Shown: positions 6,882-11,387 of the stretch, piece after piece
Layout of the letters: the number at the start of each line of letters is the position of its first letter
Position numbering within the stretch: position 1 is the first letter of the stretch
NCBI GenBank assembly: GCA_913044155.1
Contig: CAJWNF010000006.1
Location: forward strand, 1 to 11,387
Length of the DNA stretch: 11,387 nt
Origin: an uncultured Gammaproteobacteria bacterium
GTDB lineage: Bacteria > Pseudomonadota > Gammaproteobacteria > PS1 > Thioglobaceae
Reading direction: 5' to 3'
Translations under genes and position numbers: made by a program
Notes under the pieces: model-generated
Seen by the model: the letters and a program-made list of their open reading frames with translations, nothing else
What the model was told of the DNA's origin: nothing
Databases searched by the model: none

Positions 6882-7518
6882 CGACTCGATAACACAAAGC
6901 AGAACTGATCGCCGTCCAATAAATTGATAAGACTTGGAAAAACAGAATAAGCATTATTTCACCACTAATCATAAATAACAGAAGTATTAGAATGAATGGT
7001 ATACCTAAACAGACAAACATAACACTAGACTGAATGCTGAATTTTAGCTTAATTTTTTTATAGGGTACGTCATTTGCTATTGATACTAAATTAAGCAGTA
7101 ACGGAACAACAAGAAAGTAAACGACTGGTATAAGATAAGGAGAAAAAATAATTGGAAGTTGCACAATGTTAAAAACAATAAATAAAAGAAAAAAACGACC
7201 AAATCTAAGACTCGGCAACTCAAGGCCGAATTTAGCAATAGAATTATTTCCTGCTACTACCATTCGGCAAATATTTATTACAAGCGCTATGTAGCCATAA
7301 ATAAACATTAATGCATAGATTAGATGATAGAAATTAAGATTAGCTAGGAGTTCACTAATACTAGACTGACTTTGAAAAGTAATCATCGGGAAAATATTTA
7401 TGAGTGATAGTATCATCATAAAAAATGGAAAAACGCTTACCTCTATCAACTTCTGCCAATTAGAAAATGCAAATGCCAGACTGGCAAAGATTGTTTGTTT
7501 AATAGGGATATTGTTCAT
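6850..7518 (-). CDS. Six-helix integral membrane protein of unknown function
   Basis: I do not recognise the family of this 222-residue protein. It is strongly hydrophobic, with probable membrane helices at about 24-44, 63-88, 107-127, 128-148, 165-185 and 187-210. A short basic loop (PYKKIKLKF, 152-160) lies between helices four and five, and IKQTIFASLAFAFSNWQKLIEV (6-27) resembles an amphipathic entry helix. No enzymatic motif or signal-peptide cleavage site is apparent. The ATG overlaps the mltD stop as TCAT on the + strand (ATGA on the coding strand), so it is probably translated with mltD and may serve the envelope. Its 3' end overlaps the end of ftsQ on the other strand by 32 bases. The normal residue mix and the tight coupling argue that it is a real gene. 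Confidence 0.8.
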   Translation of the reverse strand: MNNIPIKQTIFASLAFAFSNWQKLIEVSVFPFFMMILSLINIFPMITFQSQSSISELLANLNFYHLIYALMFIYGYIALVINICRMVVAGNNSIAKFGLELPSLRFGRFFLLFIVFNIVQLPIIFSPYLIPVVYFLVVPLLLNLVSIANDVPYKKIKLKFSIQSSVMFVCLGIPFILILLLFMISGEIMLILFFQVLSIYWTAISSALCYRVVMANNSVQNL

Positions 7519-9053
7519 AATAAATTCGAGTTTATCACATTAACTTTAATTAATAATTTTTGTCCTGGCTTTAAAATTTGAGATTCTTTAATATTGTTCC
7601 AAGAAAGAACATCCTTAACCTTCACGCTGTACTTACTGGCAATCTTTGACAAATTATCGCCTGCCCTGACCATGTATGTTATTTTCGTATCAATATCAAT
7701 GCCTGTCCTAGTTATTTCGGCAAGCCCTGTTTTGTTGCTATCCTCAACCCAAATAACTAACTCCTTATCAATCCTAAGAGGACTAGAAAGATCTATCTGA
7801 TTCCATCTAACAAGGTTATTTACAGTAGTATCGAATTGTACTGCAATTTTCCATAAACTATCGCCTGAAACCACCTTATAAATTATTTTCTCAGCGTTTT
7901 TTTCAGTATTCAACCTACTTTTTTCTCTTTGTTTTTCAGATAACGAATAATATCCTTCATTTTCCTGTGCTAATGGCACAATAAGATATTCCCCTGCCCT
8001 AATCAGGTCTGACTGGAGTTCGTTTACACTTCTGATTTGATCGACGGTGGTTTTGTACTTTTTCGCAAGATAAATCAAGCTATCTCCAGATTTAATTTGA
8101 TGGCGCAACCAACTGATGCGAGGCATCTTCCCTGCCTTTTCAAGATTATCTTCAAAGCTCTTAACAGTCGACACAGGAAGTAGTAACTCATAAGGCAAAG
8201 AAACTGGAGTTGCCCAACGACGAAGTCCAGGATTATATGTATATATTTCATCAATACTTAGCCCTGTCCATTGGGCAATTAATGCCAGATCAAATTGCGA
8301 ATTAAGCTCGACAACTTCTAAAAATTTTGAGTTATCTATCGGGGTCAATTGTTGTCCAAATTTTGAAGGGTCTTTAACAATCATCGATAATGCCAGCAGT
8401 TTTGGAATATACCTTTCAGTCTCTTTTGGTAAATCTAGACTCCAATAATCAGTTTGTTTTCTGGCTTTTTGGTTTATTTTGACTGCATTTTGAATTCTCC
8501 CAGGTCCAGCGTTATATGCTGCTACTGCCAACATCCAGTCACCATTAAACATCTTACTAAGATCTTTGAGATACCTTGCTGCAGCTCTTGTAGAGTTGAG
8601 TATATGTCTACGGTCTTCATGCCACCAGTCCTGATCTAGTCCATATAGTCTTCCTGTAGAAGGGATAAACTGCCAAACCCCTACAGCAGTCCCATGTGAA
8701 TAAGAAAATGGGTAATAAGCTGACTCAACAATCGGGAGTAGTGCAATCTCGATAGGGAGCCCTTCTTTTTCAATCTCCTGAACTACAAGATAAAGATATG
8801 GCTGAGCACGTTCAGATATACGAGTTAGGTAATCCGGATGCTTTTTGAACCAGCCAAGTTGCTGCTGAATTCTTGGATTATTATTGATCTCAAGTTTTTG
8901 CTGATTTGCAATGTAGCTCCAAAGATTTGACTGATCAAGAAATATTTCTTCATTAACCGCTTCTAAAGCAACATCTCTACTAGTCTTTACATTGTCAAAA
9001 ACACTCTGACAAGCAGACAAAAACATAGCCAACAATAGTAAAACGAGTCTCAC
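7515..9053 (-). CDS. mltD: Membrane-bound lytic murein transglycosylase D, lipoprotein with three LysM domains
   Basis: MltD cleaves the MurNAc-GlcNAc bond of peptidoglycan, leaving 1,6-anhydro ends, from the periplasmic face of the outer membrane. The 512 residues start with a very short lipoprotein signal, MRLVLLLLAMFLSAC, with lipobox LSAC and lipidated C15. Q16 at +2 fits outer-membrane sorting. The SLT domain spans about 95-200: LLPIVESAYYP (105-115) contains the catalytic Glu (E110), then GVWQFIPSTGRLYGL (125-139) and AVAAYNAGPGRI (176-187). Three LysM wall-binding domains follow at about 316-361, 390-436 and 458-505, each with a GDSL or GDNL segment; E. coli MltD has two. The start is GTG, directly after the bolA TAA with no gap. 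The next ATG, codon 10, would destroy the signal, so GTG is preferred. It overlaps the downstream membrane gene by 4 bases. Confidence 0.95.
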   Translation of the reverse strand: MRLVLLLLAMFLSACQSVFDNVKTSRDVALEAVNEEIFLDQSNLWSYIANQQKLEINNNPRIQQQLGWFKKHPDYLTRISERAQPYLYLVVQEIEKEGLPIEIALLPIVESAYYPFSYSHGTAVGVWQFIPSTGRLYGLDQDWWHEDRRHILNSTRAAARYLKDLSKMFNGDWMLAVAAYNAGPGRIQNAVKINQKARKQTDYWSLDLPKETERYIPKLLALSMIVKDPSKFGQQLTPIDNSKFLEVVELNSQFDLALIAQWTGLSIDEIYTYNPGLRRWATPVSLPYELLLPVSTVKSFEDNLEKAGKMPRISWLRHQIKSGDSLIYLAKKYKTTVDQIRSVNELQSDLIRAGEYLIVPLAQENEGYYSLSEKQREKSRLNTEKNAEKIIYKVVSGDSLWKIAVQFDTTVNNLVRWNQIDLSSPLRIDKELVIWVEDSNKTGLAEITRTGIDIDTKITYMVRAGDNLSKIASKYSVKVKDVLSWNNIKESQILKPGQKLLIKVNVINSNLL

Positions 9054-9359
9054 TTAATTTGACTTGCTAGAGCACTGTGGCGTTACGGGTGCACCTGAAC
9101 GCTTGTGCCACTCTTCGGGTGTATAGGTATGCATCGCTAAAGCATGTATATCATTTAATTCTTCGGCAAAAAGTTTATTGATAAATCGGTGTCTATCAAT
9201 AAGCTTCATTTCAATAAATTTTTCACTCACTACAATCAACTTAAAGTGCGACTCTGTCGCTGGACCTGAGTGCTGACTAGACTCATTAACAACCTCACAA
9301 TAATCGGGCTCTAGAGCTAGCTCTAGTTGACTCTTTAAGTGATTTTCCATATTAGCCAT
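9054..9359 (-). CDS. bolA: BolA family protein
   Basis: BolA proteins are small cytoplasmic proteins that pair with monothiol glutaredoxins to hold or pass on [2Fe-2S] clusters. E. coli BolA also acts on cell shape and on genes for wall enzymes. The chosen ATG gives 101 residues. ESHFKLIVVSEKF (36-48) and RHRFINKLFAEELNDIHALA, with the following MHTYTPEEW, are typical, and the overall pattern follows E. coli BolA closely. H30 sits in the variable loop where E. coli BolA also has His, and the conserved His of HALAMHT is kept. The frame extends upstream to a TTG at 9386 inside the reductase gene. That start would add residues with no counterpart in E. coli BolA, so ATG at 9359, one base after the reductase stop, or ATG at 9350 is likelier. 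mltD begins directly after its stop. Confidence 0.9.
   Translation of the reverse strand: MANMENHLKSQLELALEPDYCEVVNESSQHSGPATESHFKLIVVSEKFIEMKLIDRHRFINKLFAEELNDIHALAMHTYTPEEWHKRSGAPVTPQCSSKSN
9308..9326. repeat. Nested perfect palindromes inside bolA
   Basis: CTAGAGCTAGCTCTAG (9311-9326) is a 16-base perfect palindrome, and GCTCTAGAGC (9308-9317) is a second, 10-base one that overlaps it. GCTCTAG occurs twice in direct orientation, at 9308-9314 and 9320-9326. On the coding strand this is part of a Leu-Glu-Leu-Ala-Leu-Glu stretch near the start of bolA, so alternating Leu and Glu/Ala codons may explain the symmetry. Confidence 0.7.
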
Positions 9360-9360
9360 C

Positions 9361-10368
9361 TCAACTACTCTCAAATGCGTATTCAAATGAGTCGGAATAA
9401 AAGTTTTCCTTTTTCAGTCCTTTTTCTAGACAGTTTTTCGCTGCAGCCTTGACCATTATAGGAGGACCGCAAGCATAGACTTCGTAATCAGAAAGATCAA
9501 CAAAATCTCTAATGACAGATTCATGAACATTGCCATGTTCACCCCTCCAAGCTCCATTGGCTTCTGATAGGACAGGAACAAAGCTGATGTTTGAATACTT
9601 ATCTGCCCACTCACTTGGTAAGCTTGAATACAAGTCTACTTCATCCCTCACCCCCCAATATAAGTGGACATCTCTTTGTGAATCTGTAGTGACTAAATAT
9701 TCAAGGATTGCTTTAATTGGACCAAAGCCAGTCCCGCCTGCAATGAATATAATAGGTTTATCGCTTTCCTCTCTTAAAAAGAAGTCACCCTTTGGTCCTT
9801 CAATCCTCAGAATGGTTTTTTCCTTCAGTGTATTAAAAATGAAATTCGTAAATTTCCCATCTTCAACTAAACGTATATGTAGCTCGATTATGTTTGAATT
9901 GGTAGGTGAATTAGCGATAGAAAATGACCTCGGTTCAAAGTCAGAATGCTCTAAATCTAAATATTGGCCGGCCAGATACTGTATAGACTGAGAGCCAGGA
10001 ATTTTCAGTAATATTTGAATAACGTCATGATTTAAACGATTAATTTTTTCTACCCGACATGGCAGGCTTCTTACCTCTATATTTGCTAGAACATCTATTT
10101 CATCAACCGCGATATATAAATCGCTTTTGGCTCTACATTGGCAAAGTAGCGCCATATTAGCCTCAAGATCCTCGTCAGTAAGGGCTTCTGGGACTTCATC
10201 CTCATAACCTATTTCACCTTTGAGTATGATTGCTTTGCATTTACCGCAAAAACCATTTTGACAACCATAAGGAAAATTTAGTCCGTGACTAAGAGCACCA
10301 TCTAAGACAGCTACATCTTCACCGGTTTGAAAAGATTTACCGCTTTTCTGATTCAATACCGTAAACAT
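9361..10368 (-). CDS. [2Fe-2S] ferredoxin-FAD-NAD(P)H reductase
   Basis: This is a soluble three-domain electron-transfer protein of 335 residues. The N-terminal plant-type ferredoxin domain has cluster ligands C36, C41, C44 and C76 (YGCQNGFCGKC). The FAD-binding barrel spans about 100-200, with the flavin motif RSFS at 147-150. The NAD(P)-binding domain has GGTGFGP at 211-217 and YACGPP at 298-303. This arrangement is shared by CDP-6-deoxy-glucoseen reductases, phenol and toluene monooxygenase reductases and naphthalene-dioxygenase-type reductases. No sugar-deoxygenation or oxygenase gene lies in the window, so the partner is unknown and I give no gene symbol. It passes electrons from NAD(P)H through FAD to the iron-sulfur centre, then to an unidentified acceptor. 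It is the first gene of the - strand operon, with bolA starting one base after its stop. No ribosome-binding site is evident before the ATG. Confidence 0.88.
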   Translation of the reverse strand: MFTVLNQKSGKSFQTGEDVAVLDGALSHGLNFPYGCQNGFCGKCKAIILKGEIGYEDEVPEALTDEDLEANMALLCQCRAKSDLYIAVDEIDVLANIEVRSLPCRVEKINRLNHDVIQILLKIPGSQSIQYLAGQYLDLEHSDFEPRSFSIANSPTNSNIIELHIRLVEDGKFTNFIFNTLKEKTILRIEGPKGDFFLREESDKPIIFIAGGTGFGPIKAILEYLVTTDSQRDVHLYWGVRDEVDLYSSLPSEWADKYSNISFVPVLSEANGAWRGEHGNVHESVIRDFVDLSDYEVYACGPPIMVKAAAKNCLEKGLKKENFYSDSFEYAFESS

Positions 10369-10372
10369 TGTT

Positions 10373-10405
10373 TTGGATATAAAAATACAAAGCAGCTATT
10401 ATAAT
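10373..10405 (+). promoter_or_regulatory. Likely promoter of miaA
   Basis: A perfect TATAAT (10400-10405) lies 17 bases before the miaA ATG. The best -35 candidate is TTGGAT (10373-10378). It is 21 bases from that box, but 18 bases from the overlapping TATTAT (10397-10402). Transcription would begin near 10409-10412, giving a leader of only about 11-14 bases. An AGGA at 10408-10411 could be a ribosome-binding site for ATG 10423 (11-base spacer) only if transcription starts upstream of it. Confidence 0.5.
10398..10405. promoter_or_regulatory. Symmetric -10 element read on both strands
   Basis: ATTATAAT is its own reverse complement, so it offers TATAAT to both strands: 10400-10405 for miaA, and 10403-10398 for the reductase operon. 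On the - strand it would start transcription near 10391, about 22 bases before the reductase ATG. No good -35 is visible on that side. Symmetric -10 sequences are a known source of divergent transcription; whether both directions are used here is inference. Confidence 0.4.
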
Positions 10406-10422
10406 GTAGGACTTAGTTATAT

Positions 10423-11367
10423 ATGCCTAGTATTGTTATGAGAATATCGTCTAATAATTCAGTTGTTTTTTTAATGGGGCCAACGGCCTCAGGAAAAACT
10501 GAATTGGCGATTGAGATGTTTAATCACTATAAAGCATGCTTGATCAGTGTCGATTCTGCATTGATCTATCGAGGTATGGATATTGGAACTGCCAAACCAA
10601 GCGCTGAAGTGCTTGAAAAATACCCACACGAACTGATCGATATCTGTGAGCCAGAGGAAGGTTTTTCGGTTAACACATTTATCGCGCTGGCAAAAAAACA
10701 TATTGATTCGGCCCTAGCTGAAAATAGACTACCTATTTTGGTTGGCGGAACCTCTTTCTATTTTAATGCACTAGAGCATGGCCTGTCTGAACTACCTGAA
10801 TCAACAAGCGAATCTAGGGAACACTTTAATAAACTTCTTGCTAGCGAAGGCAGTGAAAAACTACATCAAAAATTACAAGGAATTGATCCTAATTCTGCAT
10901 CCCGCATCCACCCCAACGACTCGCAAAGAATTACCCGTGCACTTGAAGTTCATTACCTATCCGGTCAAACATTGAGCGAACTTCAAGGTCATAAATCTAT
11001 AAACAAACTTTCACAATCTATTAATAAAATAATCCTCATGCCGGATCGCCCTGAACTTCACAAAAGGATCGAAAAACGATTTATCAGAATGATGAATGAA
11101 GGCTTTCTTGAAGAAGTCAAGACTCTTAGAAAAAACAAAAACTTAAACCTAGAATTACCCTCAATGCGTTGTGTTGGCTATCGCCAGGCCTGGCAACATC
11201 TTGATGGAGAATTCGACAAACAAACAATGATTGATAAATCTATTGCAGCCACTAGACAACTATGTAAAAGACAATGCACATGGCTAAGAAATGAAAATGA
11301 CGCCCTTATTCTTAAGAAATCAAGTGTTAGTAAGGTGGTTAATTTCCTTCAAAAACGTGGCGTTTAA
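10423..11367 (+). CDS. miaA: tRNA dimethylallyltransferase
   Basis: MiaA transfers the dimethylallyl group of DMAPP to A37 of tRNAs that read UNN codons, the first step towards ms2i6A, in the cytoplasm. The 314 residues are close to E. coli (316). The P-loop GPTASGKT is at 19-26. SVDSALIYRGMDIGTAKP (42-59) holds the catalytic-region Asp (D44), and LVGGTSFYF (106-114), RCVGYRQ (249-255) and RQLCKRQCTWLRN (278-290) complete the family pattern. The substrate DMAPP comes from the MEP pathway, to which the nearby ispD and ispF belong. ATG 10423 is used; ATG 10438 (codon 6) is also possible and would still leave 13 residues before the P-loop. The gene ends 20 bases before the window edge; in many relatives hfq comes next, but it cannot be seen here. 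Confidence 0.96.
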   Translation: MPSIVMRISSNNSVVFLMGPTASGKTELAIEMFNHYKACLISVDSALIYRGMDIGTAKPSAEVLEKYPHELIDICEPEEGFSVNTFIALAKKHIDSALAENRLPILVGGTSFYFNALEHGLSELPESTSESREHFNKLLASEGSEKLHQKLQGIDPNSASRIHPNDSQRITRALEVHYLSGQTLSELQGHKSINKLSQSINKIILMPDRPELHKRIEKRFIRMMNEGFLEEVKTLRKNKNLNLELPSMRCVGYRQAWQHLDGEFDKQTMIDKSIAATRQLCKRQCTWLRNENDALILKKSSVSKVVNFLQKRGV

Positions 11368-11387
11368 AAACTTCACCGCGTTCATTA

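Larger units (their letters stand above)
10369..10422. other. Divergent intergenic region between the reductase and miaA
   Basis: These 54 bases separate two genes that point away from each other and must hold the 5' control signals of both the reductase-bolA-mltD unit and miaA, unless the starts lie inside the coding regions. The stretch is strongly AT-rich. A consensus -10 box is present on both strands (see the promoter entries). There is no room for a long leader or riboswitch. Confidence 0.75.

Noticed and set aside
9360..9386. TTG at 9386 as the start of bolA
   Set aside because: It lies inside the reductase gene and adds nine residues with no counterpart in E. coli BolA. The ATGs at 9359 and 9350 fit better.
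9530..9991. Open frame of about 150 codons on the + strand, opposite the reductase
   Set aside because: It lies wholly antisense to a well-supported gene, its translation matches nothing I know, and it has no own spacing or start signal.
9361..10368. Naming the reductase as a specific deoxysugar or aromatic monooxygenase component
   Set aside because: The domain order is shared by several families and no sugar or oxygenase gene is near, so only the general function is supported.

Overview
The window is about 11.4 kb of AT-rich, densely packed bacterial chromosome (roughly high-30s percent G+C, judged by eye). It carries fourteen protein genes and no gene-free stretch over 130 bases. The families point to a gammaproteobacterium: FtsB next to IspD/IspF, BolA, MltD with LysM repeats, MiaA, and XseA with a C-terminal LSPLSTLSRGYS motif. 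The compact layout and AT-rich codons would suit a streamlined marine or host-associated lineage, but the sequence does not settle the genus and that placement is a guess. I see no RNA genes, insertion sequences, CRISPR arrays or phage genes.

Layout. Bases 1-894 are the 3' two thirds of xseA (+). After a 130-base gap come an RDD-family membrane protein (1025-1432) and a tight + strand run: ftsB, ispD, ispF, murC, murB, ddl, ftsQ (1465-6881). From ispD to ftsQ the genes overlap by 4-8 bases or are 2 bases apart. A second operon on the - strand (10368 down to 6850) holds a [2Fe-2S] ferredoxin/flavin reductase, bolA, mltD and an unrecognised six-helix membrane protein. It also has almost no intergenic bases, and its last gene overlaps the end of ftsQ tail to tail by 32 bases. 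miaA (10423-11367, +) diverges from the reductase across a 54-base region with a symmetric -10 element.

How the genes work together. IspD and IspF are MEP-pathway enzymes for isoprenoid precursors, which also supply the undecaprenyl carrier of cell-wall synthesis. MurC, MurB and Ddl make UDP-MurNAc-peptide precursors. FtsB and FtsQ are partners in the FtsQBL divisome complex. MltD, on the opposite strand, is a lytic transglycosylase that cuts the finished wall. Most of the window therefore concerns envelope synthesis and division.

What stands out. No wholly new system is evident. The main points are an unusual joining of the ftsB-ispDF block to the tail of the dcw cluster, ftsQ as the last gene with no ftsA/ftsZ behind it, an IspF whose sequence departs from the enterobacterial type at several conserved segments, an operon linking an iron-sulfur reductase, BolA and MltD, and a palindromic -10 that may drive two divergent units.
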